Source: Kineosporia corallincola (lineage in GTDB: Bacteria > Actinomycetota > Actinomycetes > Actinomycetales > Kineosporiaceae). From it: 64,000 nt of DNA. The DNA lies in assembly GCF_018499875.1 (NCBI RefSeq), contig NZ_JAHBAY010000011.1:1-64000 (forward strand), read 5' to 3'. The position numbers were made by a program, and so were the translations under genes. Each line of letters begins with the position of its first letter. Positions within the stretch are counted from its first letter, which is position 1. Below the pieces are notes generated by a model that worked only from the letters and a program-made list of their open reading frames with translations, did no database searches and was not told the origin of the DNA. This document shows positions 37,458-45,645 of this stretch, piece by piece.

Positions 37458-38620
37458 TTCTCGTTGGTGGGCGGCTGTGGGTCGCGGAGGATCAGGACGG
37501 ACTGGAACGCCGCGACCGCGGTGCCCACGATGCACAGCACGATGCCCGGGCCGGGCGACCAGTGCACCGTCTGCGTGGCGAACCAGGTCTGCGTCTCGAT
37601 GCCGCTGGTCAGCCCGACGACGGTGAACAGCAAATAGCCGCAGAAGCCGGTCAGGGCCAGCACCAGCAGGGCGATCGACGCCACCGTGCGGAGTTTCGGC
37701 GTGCGGGTCAGCGCGACCAGCCCGGTGAGGACCACCCCGAACAGGAACGACGCCGCCAGCGCCTCCGGCCGGACCTGCCAGGAACGCAGTAGTTCCGGCT
37801 CCTCGTAGGTGATGAACGGGATCACCGAACCGAGGACGACAGCCAGGGTCGCGGCCAGGGCCACCCACTGCACCCGGCGGAACAGCCCCGCGAGGGAGTT
37901 GCCCGGGGCCTGCCAGGGGTTGGCCGGCGGCGGGTACTGGAGCGGTTGGCCGGTGTTCTGGCCGGGGTAGCTCTGGCCGGGGTAGCTCTGGCCGGGATGA
38001 TGGGCGCCCGGGTGCGGCTGTCCGGGGTGAGGCGAGCCGAGGGGGGCCGGGTTCGGCGGGTGCTGGCCCGCCGTCGGCCGGCCGGATGCGGACTGGCCGG
38101 ATGCGGACTGGCCGAATGCGGACTGGCCGAATGCGGACTGGCCGGCGGCGTTCTGGCCGGGCGCGTTCTGGCCCGGTGCCGGCCACAGACCGGCAGGTTG
38201 CTGCCAGACGTCAGTGGCGGCGCTCGGTGGCGGCGGGGCCCAGGTGGTGGGCGGGTTCGGGTCGGACCAGTGGACGACGGGAGCGTTCCCCGACTCGTCC
38301 ACAGGCTGATTCACCATCCCTGAGGGCTGCGTGGCCGTGTCGGACGGCTGTTTCGTCGTCCCCGCTGGTTCAGTCGTCCCCGTTGGTTCAGCGGTCGTGT
38401 CGGTCTCTGCGGCCGTGTCGGCCGGGGGCGTCGTCTCGACCGGATGTGCGGCGGTCGGCTGGGGCGGGGAGGTGGGCCGGGGGAGGGCGTCGTCTTCACG
38501 CCAGAACTGCCAGCCCTGGGGTGCGGGCGGCCAGGAAGGGTCGGGTGCCCAGTCGCCGGGTGGCTCCCACCCCTCGGGCGGGGCGGGCCAGCCGGGCGCG
38601 GGGTTGAAGCGAAGTGCCAT
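37454..38620 (-). CDS. Pro/Gln/Thr-rich protein with C-terminal membrane domain, unknown function
   Basis: 388-aa protein. The first ~250 residues are low complexity: aromatic-proline patches ([11 protein letters not shown]), a Thr/Pro/Ala stretch, then five-residue repeats ([10 protein letters not shown]) and PGQSY repeats. Residues about 255-375 carry four hydrophobic helices with no enzyme motif. Resembles the many actinobacterial proteins with a disordered cytoplasmic N-terminus and a small DUF-like membrane domain. ATG 38620. Shares 4 bp with the thiolase stop. Confidence 0.7.
   Translation of the reverse strand: MALRFNPAPGWPAPPEGWEPPGDWAPDPSWPPAPQGWQFWREDDALPRPTSPPQPTAAHPVETTPPADTAAETDTTAEPTGTTEPAGTTKQPSDTATQPSGMVNQPVDESGNAPVVHWSDPNPPTTWAPPPPSAATDVWQQPAGLWPAPGQNAPGQNAAGQSAFGQSAFGQSASGQSASGRPTAGQHPPNPAPLGSPHPGQPHPGAHHPGQSYPGQSYPGQNTGQPLQYPPPANPWQAPGNSLAGLFRRVQWVALAATLAVVLGSVIPFITYEEPELLRSWQVRPEALAASFLFGVVLTGLVALTRTPKLRTVASIALLVLALTGFCGYLLFTVVGLTSGIETQTWFATQTVHWSPGPGIVLCIVGTAVAAFQSVLILRDPQPPTNEN
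38076..38165. repeat. 15-bp in-frame tandem repeats
   Basis: About six imperfect copies of a 15-base unit (GACTGGCCGAATGCG and variants) encode the [10 protein letters not shown] five-residue repeats of the Pro/Gln-rich membrane protein on the opposite strand. Confidence 0.8.
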
Positions 38621-38782
38621 CCGTCTGCTCTGCCCCTATCGGCCCTTCACGGCCTGTCCACCGGAAGGGACAGCCTAGCGACAGATCACCCACATGGCCC
38701 GCCCCGGTTCATCAGGACGCGGTATCGGTGCAGGTCAGGGCTCTGTCGTTATGGAGGCGAAATCTTTGGGGAGAACTGCGGC

Positions 38783-38788
38783 TAGGGT
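38783..38788 (+). promoter_or_regulatory. -10 element for a leaderless transcript
   Basis: TAGGGT, 7 nt before the GTG at 38796; no ribosome-binding site intervenes. Supports this GTG rather than GTG 38787, which overlaps the box. Confidence 0.45.
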
Positions 38789-38795
38789 GGACTGC

Positions 38796-39137
38796 GTGTT
38801 GTTCGCGTTCTCGGTCGCGCCCAGTGGTTCCGGCGAGTCGGTGTCCGAGGCGGTGGCAGACGCAGTCGCCATCGTCCGGGCCTCAGGCCTGCCCAACCGC
38901 ACAGACTCCATGTTCACCACCATCGAGGGTGAGTGGGACGAATGCATGGACGTGATCAAACGTGCCTGTGAAGCCGTGGGCAGGCACGGCAACCGGGTCT
39001 CGCTGGTGCTCAAGGCAGACATCCGCCCGGGTTACTCCGGTGAGATGACCGCCAAACTCGACCGGCTCGAGGCGGCCCTGAACTCCCAAGGCCAGGACGG
39101 CCCGGCCCCCGGCGTTCCGCCGGTGGCCACCGACTGA
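38796..39137 (+). CDS. MTH1187 family thiamine-binding protein
   Basis: 113-aa ferredoxin-like-fold protein of the MTH1187/YqgV (DUF77) family, thought to bind thiamine or related small molecules. Core pattern FAFSVAPSGSGESVSEAVADAV, then SGLPNRTDSMFTTIEGEWDECM, and RVSLVLKADIRPG. Starts at GTG 38796, matching the N-terminus of relatives; longer in-frame versions from 38694 run through promoter-like DNA. 12 bp upstream of the repeat-rich protein gene, so probably cotranscribed with it. Confidence 0.85.
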   Translation: MLFAFSVAPSGSGESVSEAVADAVAIVRASGLPNRTDSMFTTIEGEWDECMDVIKRACEAVGRHGNRVSLVLKADIRPGYSGEMTAKLDRLEAALNSQGQDGPAPGVPPVATD

Positions 39138-39149
39138 CCCGGAGCGCTT

Positions 39150-42100
39150 ATGTCAGACAGCCACACCAGTCCTTCCGGCCTGCCCGGGCGGGGCCGTGCC
39201 GACACGGAGACCCTGCCCAGCGGCACCGGCGAGCTGTCGGTCACCCGCACAACTGAAGACGACGTCACACCCGGCCCGGCGCCGTCCCCCGATGCAGGTG
39301 GTTCTGCCGCGTCCCTGGCCACCCGGCCCGGGACGGGTGACGGTGAGGCACCGCCCACCGGCCCCATCGTGCTCCCCGATACGGCCGCAGCCCGTCGCCC
39401 GGTGGGTGTTGACGCTCCCACCGGCTCGATCGAGTTGCCCGATACGGCCGCAGCCCGTCGCCCGGTGGGTGTTGACGCTCCCACCGGCTCGATCGAGTTG
39501 CCCGATACGGCCGCAGCCCGTCGCCCGGTGGGTGTTGACGCCCCCACCGGCTCGATCGAATTGCCCGATACGGCCGCAGCCCGTCGCCCGGTGGGTGTTG
39601 ACGCCCCCACCGGCCCGATCGAGCTGCCCGACACCAGCGTGGCCGCGCGATCGGGTGCGGACGAGCGATCCGGTGTGGCCGGGCGATCGGAAGTGGCCGG
39701 GCGGTCTGAGGCTGTCTCGCGGTCTGAGGTTTCCGCGCGGTCCGATGCGGTCGGGTCCGGTGTTGCTGCGCGATCCGGTGTGGACGGGCAGTCCGAGGCT
39801 GTCTCGCGGTCTGAGGTTTCCGCGCGGTCCGATGCGGTCGCGTCCGATGTGGCCGCACGATCCGAGGTGAACGCGCCTGATGGTGTGGCCGCGCGGTCCG
39901 AGGTGACCGCGCCTGACGGTGCCGCACGATCCGACGGTGCCGCACGATCCGACGGTGCCGCACAATCCGACGGTGCCGCACAATCCGACGGTGCCGCACG
40001 ATCCGACGGTGCCGCACGATCCGAAGCCGCCGTGGGTTCCGCAGCAGCCGAGCCGGCCGCCGACGAGCACGGACCCGACGACGACACTCCCGAAGCCCTG
40101 TCCGGACCCGCCGCCCCCGGTGTGGCTGCTGCTTCAGAGATGAAGGACGTCACCGAAGAGCCTTCGCCCACTAGGAAAATCGCTCCTGGGGTGACTGGTT
40201 CCATCCAGCAGGCCGCCTCGGAGGCGGAAGCGGTTCCCGGCCGTCACCCGGCGGAGGGGTCCGGTGCCGGTGCTTCCGCCCCGGAAGCCGGCTCTGCCCC
40301 GGACAGCGGCATCGGCCTGTCCGGGGACTCCGCGCGACTGCCCGGCTCGGCCGCGGTCGCCCCTTCCTCCCGGGCGGCGAGCAGCGCGAGTTTATTTTCC
40401 GAAAACAGCGTCACCGCAACCGATTCTGACCGCCTCGCCAAGACCGGAGCGAGTGCGCAGCCGGAGAGTGGCAACTTCAGTCCCGATCCGTTGACCCGGG
40501 CGGCGGGCGGTGCGGGCTCGGTCCTGGAAAGCGATAGCACGGCTACTGATACGGAACCTCGGGCCGAGAGTGGTTCGACCGCGGTTGATCTCGCCCACCC
40601 GGTGGCGAACGCCCAGCCGGGAATCAGTGCAGCCGGTGTCGAGACCTCGACACCCGAAGTCGCCTCAGCGGGCTCGGCGCATGACCTCTCGGAGTCAGGC
40701 GCCGGTCCGGTCCGGTCCGGTTCGGTCCAGATCGGGTCGGGGCGGGTGATGCCGGCGGAAACGGATGCGGTGCAGCGTTTCTCGGGCTCCGGAGCTCCGG
40801 CGGGTGACGACGCTCGCGGGGTAGACCATGCCTTCGGCCCGGGCGCGCGCGGTGCCGAAGCCCTGCCGAATCGAACCGAGCCTCGGTCTCTGACGCCGCT
40901 CCGCCCACTCGGGCAGGAGGCCGGGGGTTCCTCGGACGCTCTCGTGGTTCGTCCGGCTCCGGCTGGTGAACTGGTGGCACGGCCCGACGCCCCGGCGGGC
41001 GATCGGGCTCCAGCGGCGGATCGTGCTGAAACACCTGGTCATCCAGGGCGATTCGTGGAGGCGCCGGTCTGGCCCACGTCGTCGGGAGAGGCTTTCCCGT
41101 CTGTGCGGGGTTCGGTGCTGGAGGATCTCGATGGCGGAAAACCCGCACCGGATGCCGCCGGAGCAGGTGAACCGGCAGCCGAGGCCTCTGCTCCGCCCGT
41201 CTTCGCCTCAAGGCGTGAACGAAAACTGTATGAAACCGGTGCCATCGGCATGCCGACCGGTGCGATGCGCCGGTCCGCGGCCGGCGCGGCGGCACCCGGC
41301 ACCGCTGCGCTCGGAACGGCCGCACCGAGCGCGAAGGTGACCGGAACGGCGTCCCCCGGTTCGGTTGTGATCGGCGACAGTCCGGCCACCCGGCCCGGCG
41401 GGATTCCCGCCGCAGGGATCGGGCAGGCGACGCAGGATGCCCGGACCACGGACGAGGCCACCGGCACCCCGACCACCCGCACCCGGGCCACCGGCGAGCC
41501 GGGAACGGGCTCGGCGCCCACCGCGCAGACGTCCCTCAAGCACTTGCCCTGGGGCCGGATGCTGGCGGGGCTGATCGCCATGGCCGGGCTGGTCGTGCTG
41601 GCGCTCGGCGGGCTCAAGGCGACGGTGTGGGCGCCGTCCGACGTGGTGGTCGGCAGGCTGAGCACGCCCTCGCAGAAGTTCGTGACCACCGAGGTCGGCA
41701 CGCTGGCACTCGCGGGCACCCGGGTGGAGGTCACGGCGTCGGGCAGCGGCTCGGTGTTCATCGGGATCGGGCGGGCCTCCGACGTGGACGCTTACCTGGA
41801 CGATGCTGCCACCCAGCGGATCACCGGGGTGAACGAGGACGACGACAGCCTGATCACTCGCGCCGTCGGCACCGACACCGCCGCGGTTCCCGACCCGGGT
41901 TCGGTGGACGTCTGGACGGTCAGCGACCTCGGCACCGGAACGGCGAGCCTGACCTGGCCGGAGACCGCCTCGGGGCAGTACCGGCTGGTGATCGCCGCCG
42001 ACGGTGCCCAGGCCGCACCGCAGGAGGTCACGATGACCTGGAGCGGCTCCGAGCCGTCCAACCCGGCACCGCTCTACATCGGGACCGGCGTCGTGCTGCT

Positions 42101-42164
42101 GGTGACCGGGGTGATCGCGTCGATGACGCTGCGGGCCCGCACCCGCGACCGGAGGCGGGCATGA
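39150..42164 (+). CDS. Large repeat-rich two-helix membrane protein of unknown function
   Basis: 1004-aa protein. Residues 1 to about 790 are low complexity (Ala/Ser/Gly/Pro/Asp/Arg) and include four 21-residue repeats (PTGSIELPDTAAARRPVGVDA), a duplicated 29-residue block and six DGAARS hexads. A membrane helix follows (about 805-825, MLAGLIAMAGLVVLALGGL), then a ~130-residue extracytoplasmic beta-type domain (VTASGSGSVFIGIGRASDVDAYL), a second helix (about 970-992) and a basic tail. So the giant disordered region is cytoplasmic and the folded domain outside. ATG with GGAG upstream. Overlaps the lipoprotein gene by 4 nt. No family recognised for the N-terminal part. Confidence 0.75.
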   Translation: MSDSHTSPSGLPGRGRADTETLPSGTGELSVTRTTEDDVTPGPAPSPDAGGSAASLATRPGTGDGEAPPTGPIVLPDTAAARRPVGVDAPTGSIELPDTAAARRPVGVDAPTGSIELPDTAAARRPVGVDAPTGSIELPDTAAARRPVGVDAPTGPIELPDTSVAARSGADERSGVAGRSEVAGRSEAVSRSEVSARSDAVGSGVAARSGVDGQSEAVSRSEVSARSDAVASDVAARSEVNAPDGVAARSEVTAPDGAARSDGAARSDGAAQSDGAAQSDGAARSDGAARSEAAVGSAAAEPAADEHGPDDDTPEALSGPAAPGVAAASEMKDVTEEPSPTRKIAPGVTGSIQQAASEAEAVPGRHPAEGSGAGASAPEAGSAPDSGIGLSGDSARLPGSAAVAPSSRAASSASLFSENSVTATDSDRLAKTGASAQPESGNFSPDPLTRAAGGAGSVLESDSTATDTEPRAESGSTAVDLAHPVANAQPGISAAGVETSTPEVASAGSAHDLSESGAGPVRSGSVQIGSGRVMPAETDAVQRFSGSGAPAGDDARGVDHAFGPGARGAEALPNRTEPRSLTPLRPLGQEAGGSSDALVVRPAPAGELVARPDAPAGDRAPAADRAETPGHPGRFVEAPVWPTSSGEAFPSVRGSVLEDLDGGKPAPDAAGAGEPAAEASAPPVFASRRERKLYETGAIGMPTGAMRRSAAGAAAPGTAALGTAAPSAKVTGTASPGSVVIGDSPATRPGGIPAAGIGQATQDARTTDEATGTPTTRTRATGEPGTGSAPTAQTSLKHLPWGRMLAGLIAMAGLVVLALGGLKATVWAPSDVVVGRLSTPSQKFVTTEVGTLALAGTRVEVTASGSGSVFIGIGRASDVDAYLDDAATQRITGVNEDDDSLITRAVGTDTAAVPDPGSVDVWTVSDLGTGTASLTWPETASGQYRLVIAADGAQAAPQEVTMTWSGSEPSNPAPLYIGTGVVLLVTGVIASMTLRARTRDRRRA
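39354..39626 (+). repeat. 63-bp tandem repeats, four near-identical copies plus a partial
   Basis: Units begin at 39354, 39417, 39480 and 39543, with a partial fifth from 39606. They are nearly identical at DNA level including third codon positions, implying recent expansion by slippage or unequal recombination. Copy number could be misassembled. Confidence 0.9.
39708..39841 (+). repeat. 87-bp-offset direct repeat
   Basis: A ~47-base block starting GAGGCTGTCTCGCGG at 39708 recurs at 39795 with a single mismatch, encoding EAVSRSEVSARSDAV twice. Confidence 0.75.
39915..40022 (+). repeat. 18-bp tandem repeats, six copies
   Basis: GACGGTGCCGCACGATCC and close variants repeat at 39915, 39933, 39951, 39969, 39987 and 40005, encoding the DGAARS/DGAAQS hexads. 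Confidence 0.9.
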
Positions 42165-43165
42165 ACCGCGAGGCGGGCATGAAGCGCCGCGCCGCACTCG
42201 GTCTGCTGCTGACACCGCTGGTGGTGGCCGGCTGCGGGCAGAACACGCTGGTGGTCACCGCCCCGGCCGCCGACACCCAGGTGCATCCGGTGGTGGAGGC
42301 GGGGCAGGCCCGCTCGATCCTCGACGCGGTCGACGAGGCCGTGGCCGCGGGGGTGGGCGCCGACGACACCACCGAGACCGCCGACGCCCGGCTGCTCGGG
42401 CCGTACCTGGCCGTCCTGCTCGCCCGGGCCCGGGTGGCCGAGGAGCGCGACCAGAAGACCGACACCCCGGACGAGGTCACCCGCGAGGCCCTGGTGGTGC
42501 CGCGCGCCCACGGCTGGCCCCGGTTCTTCCTGGCGGTCGGGCGCACCTCGAGCGCCTCCACCTACCTGGTGCGGGTGCTGCGCTCGGACTCGGCCCGGGC
42601 CCCCTACGGCCTGTGGGCCGAGGCGATGATGCTGCCCGGCGCCAGTCTTCCGGAGACGGCCACCGACGCCTCGGTGCTCGGCGCCGACACCGACGGCCTC
42701 CTGCTGTCGCCGAAGGAAGCCCTGGCCGGTTTCGCTGGTTACCTGAACGGCGAGGGCAAGGGAGACGGCGCGGAGAACTTCCGCCGCAGCGAGTACAGCG
42801 ACCAGTTGCTCCAGCGGCTGGAGGCGGACCAGAAGGGGCTGAAGGAGGTGGCGACGGTGAGCAGCAAGCACGTCGCCGTCGACGAAACCCCGCTCGCGAT
42901 GCGGACGGACGACGGCGGTGCGCTGGTGATCGGCCAGCTCCGCCAGACCTACACCGTCAAGGTGAAGCCGGACTCCGGCAAGGTCAAGGTCAAGGACGCC
43001 GACCTGGCCGCGCTCGCCGGAGGCAAGGACGAGTTGCAGTTCGGCAAATCCTTCACGAGGTCCGCCGTGGAGGTTGTGGTGCTGCACGTACCGGCCAAGG
43101 ATTCGAAGGAACGGATCCGCGTCGTCGCCGCCCAGAAGGGCGACGTCGAGGCCGAGGTGAAGTAG
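42161..43165 (+). CDS. Putative secreted lipoprotein, unknown function
   Basis: 334-aa protein with a signal peptide ending in a lipobox (LLLTPLVVAGCGQ; Cys near residue 24), so probably lipid-anchored outside the membrane. The mature part is mixed alpha/beta: SILDAVDEAVAAG, YLAVLLARARVAEERD, PRFFLAVGRTSSASTYLVRVL, and a C-terminal beta-rich domain. No catalytic motif seen. ATG 42161 overlaps the repeat-rich protein stop (ATGA) with GGAGG upstream; ATG 42179 is an alternative. The overlap suggests the two proteins function together at the cell surface. Confidence 0.78.
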   Translation: MNREAGMKRRAALGLLLTPLVVAGCGQNTLVVTAPAADTQVHPVVEAGQARSILDAVDEAVAAGVGADDTTETADARLLGPYLAVLLARARVAEERDQKTDTPDEVTREALVVPRAHGWPRFFLAVGRTSSASTYLVRVLRSDSARAPYGLWAEAMMLPGASLPETATDASVLGADTDGLLLSPKEALAGFAGYLNGEGKGDGAENFRRSEYSDQLLQRLEADQKGLKEVATVSSKHVAVDETPLAMRTDDGGALVIGQLRQTYTVKVKPDSGKVKVKDADLAALAGGKDELQFGKSFTRSAVEVVVLHVPAKDSKERIRVVAAQKGDVEAEVK

Positions 43166-43202
43166 TGACGCAGATGTCGGGGCACGGAGAAAGGAACCCT
43201 CG

Positions 43203-44177
43203 ATGACGAACCAGCCGGGTATGCGAGCAGGCGCAGGACGCCCCTCGCTCAACCTGCGCGGTGCGGTTGATCTGGGAGCGCTGGCCGCCAGGCCGGCGCC
43301 CAGCAGCGCCAACAGCGGTGGCGCGTCAGGTGGCCCGGCCAGCCCGGGCGCCTTCGTCATCGACACGACCGACGCGTCGTTCTCGACCGAGGTCATCCAG
43401 CTGTCGCAGACCGTTCCGGTCGTGCTGGACTTCTGGGCCGAGTGGTGCGGGCCGTGCAAGCAGCTGTCGCCGCTGCTGGAGAGCCTGACCGCGGAGTACG
43501 CGGGCCGGCTGCTGCTGGCCAAGGTCGACGTCGACGCCAATCCGCAGCTGGCGCAGGCCTTCCAGGTGCAGTCCATCCCGAGCGTGTTCGCGGTGGTCAA
43601 GGGCCAGCCGATCCCTCTGTTCCAGGGTGCGCAGCCGGAGCAGCAGGTGCGGGCGGTGTTCGAGGAACTGATGCGGGTGGCCGAGGCCAACGGGGTCAGC
43701 GGCCAGCTGTCCGGTGGCGACGCGGAGGCCGACGGCGAGGCGGAGGAGCCGGAGGAGGAACCGCTTCCCCCGCTGCACCAGGCCGCCTACGACGCGATCG
43801 AGCGGGACGACCTGGACGCCGCGATCGCGGCGTACCAGCAGGCCCTGCGGGAGAGCCCGGCCGACGACCTGGCCAAGGTGGGCCTGGCCCAGGTGCAGCT
43901 GATGAAGCGCACCAACGGGGTCGACCCGAACCAGGCCCGGCAGACCGCGGCGCAGAACCCGGCCGACCCGGACGCGCAGATCGTGGTGGCCGACCTGGAC
44001 GTGCTCGGTGGTCACATCGAAGACGCGTTCGCCCGGCTGATCGACACCGTGCGGGTCACCGCCGGCGACGACCGGGACAAGGTCCGCGCCCACCTGGTCG
44101 AGCTGTTCGAGGTGGTCGGCAAGGAGGACCCGCGCGTGCCGAAGGCCCGCATCGCTCTGGCCAACGCGCTGTTCTGA
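43203..44177 (+). CDS. YbbN/CnoX-like thioredoxin with C-terminal tetratricopeptide domain
   Basis: 324-aa protein. After a disordered ~55-residue N-terminus comes a thioredoxin domain with the active site WCGPC (residues 81-85), then a helical TPR-type region (about 185-320, AAYDAIERDDLDAAIAAYQQAL and following helices). Same layout as Escherichia coli YbbN/CnoX, a chaperone-linked holdase, and as mycobacterial Rv1324. Both active-site cysteines are kept, so redox activity is possible. No signal peptide: cytoplasmic. ATG with AAGGA upstream. Confidence 0.88.
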   Translation: MTNQPGMRAGAGRPSLNLRGAVDLGALAARPAPSSANSGGASGGPASPGAFVIDTTDASFSTEVIQLSQTVPVVLDFWAEWCGPCKQLSPLLESLTAEYAGRLLLAKVDVDANPQLAQAFQVQSIPSVFAVVKGQPIPLFQGAQPEQQVRAVFEELMRVAEANGVSGQLSGGDAEADGEAEEPEEEPLPPLHQAAYDAIERDDLDAAIAAYQQALRESPADDLAKVGLAQVQLMKRTNGVDPNQARQTAAQNPADPDAQIVVADLDVLGGHIEDAFARLIDTVRVTAGDDRDKVRAHLVELFEVVGKEDPRVPKARIALANALF

Positions 44178-44193
44178 GGCCGTAGAGGCAACC

Positions 44194-44245
44194 AATGGTG
44201 GACGACGCCGGGCCGCGACAGCCCGGCGTCGTCCATCATTTTTCG
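44194..44245 (+). terminator. Strong intrinsic terminator, best copy of the GGACGACG hairpin family
   Basis: A 19-nt left arm (44194-44212, beginning AATGGTGGACGACG) pairs with 44222-44240 (ending CGTCGTCCATCATT) at 18 of 19 positions, the exception being a G-U pair in RNA, followed by TTTTT. Ends the operon containing the thioredoxin gene. Confidence 0.9.
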
Positions 44246-44432
44246 TGCGAGCCCCGCCCTGGGAAGGGCTACCGAGCGCCCCTCCGTTCTGCGGATTCTG
44301 GCCCGAGTCGGGCCGGGAGACCTGACCACGCCCGCCGGACAGGGTTGAATGGCACCATGCCGTAACTCGCTGTGGATATTTCATGACAGTGAGTTGTCGT
44401 CATCGTTGTCGTGCCGGGCCCAGGGGGAACCT

Positions 44433-45629
44433 ATGTCGCGCATCTTCATCGTGGGTTCCGGAACCGTGGGCGCCGCCACCGGCCGGGCCCTGGGGCACGC
44501 CGGTCACCGCGTCACCTTCGTCGACATCGACCCGCGCCGGGTGGCGGTGCTGGTGAACGAGGGCCTCGACGCCCGGCGAGAGCTCGATCTGGCCGGTGAG
44601 CCGGAGGCATTCATCTTTCTCTGCACGCCGACCCGGCTCGTCGAGGGCCGGCACCACCTGGCCGACGTGGCCGCCGGGGCCGAGCTGATCGGACGCGCCC
44701 TGGCCCGCGCCGACTGCCCGCACATCGTGGTGGTCCGTTCCACCGTGCCGCCCGGCACCACCCGTGACCTGGTGCGCCCGCTGGTCGAGCTGCACTCGGG
44801 ACGTCGCGAGGGCGACGGGTTCGGCATCGCGGCCAGTCCGCACTTCGACTCCCGCGGCTCGCGCGGCAGCGCCGCCCGGGCCGGGCGGCACGCCGTCGAG
44901 ACGGTGCGCCTGCCGCTGACCGTGATCGGCTCGGACGACGAGCGGATCACCCTGGCCGTGCGCGACCTGCTGACCGCGCTGGTTCCGCCCGGTGGCCAGC
45001 TGCGGCTGCTCGGCGACCCGGCCGAGGCGGAGATGGTGAAGTGCGCGCACAGCCTGTTCAACGCCACGAAGATCAGCTTCTGGAACGAACTCTGGCGGGT
45101 CTGCGACCGGCTCGGCCTCGACCCGGACGAGGTCGCCGGGGCGGTGGCCACCTCGGCCGAGGGTTCGCTCAATCCGGAGTACGGCATCTGGGGCGGAGCG
45201 CCCTACGGCGGCAACCAGTTGCCCAGTGACACCAGGGGTTTTCTCTCGTTCGCCGAGGAGATCGGGCTGCCGATGCCACTTCTCGGCGCGGTGGTGGGCG
45301 TGAACTCCGGCTTCGAGCAGCGTCTGGAGGCGGAGATGGAGGCGCTCAGCATGCTGGCCGCCGGGCCGCACTACTACGCGCCCGAGAACGACGACGAGGC
45401 CGAGGATTCCGAGGACGAGGAGCCGTACGACGCCGCGCCGGAGGAGGCGGGCTCCTCGTCGTCCATCATTGACGAGAACCCGCCCCCCACCCACGAGACC
45501 GAGCCGACGGACCGCACCGAGAGGGCCGGGCGCGTGGGAGGCGAGGTGCGCACCGACCCGCCCTCCACGCATCCCTCCCGCCGGCGCGCCCAGCGCCGCA
45601 CCTGGATCCCGCGGCAACTGGGGCGCTGA
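44433..45629 (+). CDS. UDP-glucose/GDP-mannose dehydrogenase-like protein lacking catalytic residues
   Basis: 398-aa protein with the N-terminal Rossmann domain (VGSGTVGAATGRALGHAGH, VVVRSTVPPGTTRDLV) and central helical domain (AEMVKCAHSLFNATKISFWNEL, with the conserved Lys203) of nucleotide-sugar dehydrogenases. Active-site residues are changed: SPEFxxE reads SPHFDSR (both Glu lost), and GGxCLPKD reads GGNQLPSD (Gln262 for the Cys). The C-terminal UDP-binding domain is missing, replaced by an acidic then basic disordered tail (about 312-398). Probably non-catalytic or altered. ATG 44433 with AGGGGGA upstream. Confidence 0.8.
   Translation: MSRIFIVGSGTVGAATGRALGHAGHRVTFVDIDPRRVAVLVNEGLDARRELDLAGEPEAFIFLCTPTRLVEGRHHLADVAAGAELIGRALARADCPHIVVVRSTVPPGTTRDLVRPLVELHSGRREGDGFGIAASPHFDSRGSRGSAARAGRHAVETVRLPLTVIGSDDERITLAVRDLLTALVPPGGQLRLLGDPAEAEMVKCAHSLFNATKISFWNELWRVCDRLGLDPDEVAGAVATSAEGSLNPEYGIWGGAPYGGNQLPSDTRGFLSFAEEIGLPMPLLGAVVGVNSGFEQRLEAEMEALSMLAAGPHYYAPENDDEAEDSEDEEPYDAAPEEAGSSSSIIDENPPPTHETEPTDRTERAGRVGGEVRTDPPSTHPSRRRAQRRTWIPRQLGR
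45457..45470. repeat. CGTCGTCCATCATT copy inside a coding region
   Basis: Identical 14-mer to the right arm of the terminator at 44227-44240 and to the intergenic copy at 26344, here lying within the disordered C-terminal tail of the dehydrogenase-like protein, where it helps encode SSSII. Confidence 0.6.
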
Positions 45630-45645
45630 CGGGTTCAGCCCCGGA

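Noticed and set aside
39354-40022. Possible CRISPR-like array
   Set aside because: Repeats are directly adjacent without spacers, all multiples of three and in frame in a coding sequence; no cas genes.
39032-40204. Ser/Asp/Arg-rich 390-codon minus-strand frame over the repeat region
   Set aside because: It mirrors the tandem repeats of the plus-strand gene. The plus frame continues into clear membrane helices, has a ribosome-binding site and a 4-nt overlap with the next gene; the minus frame has none of these.
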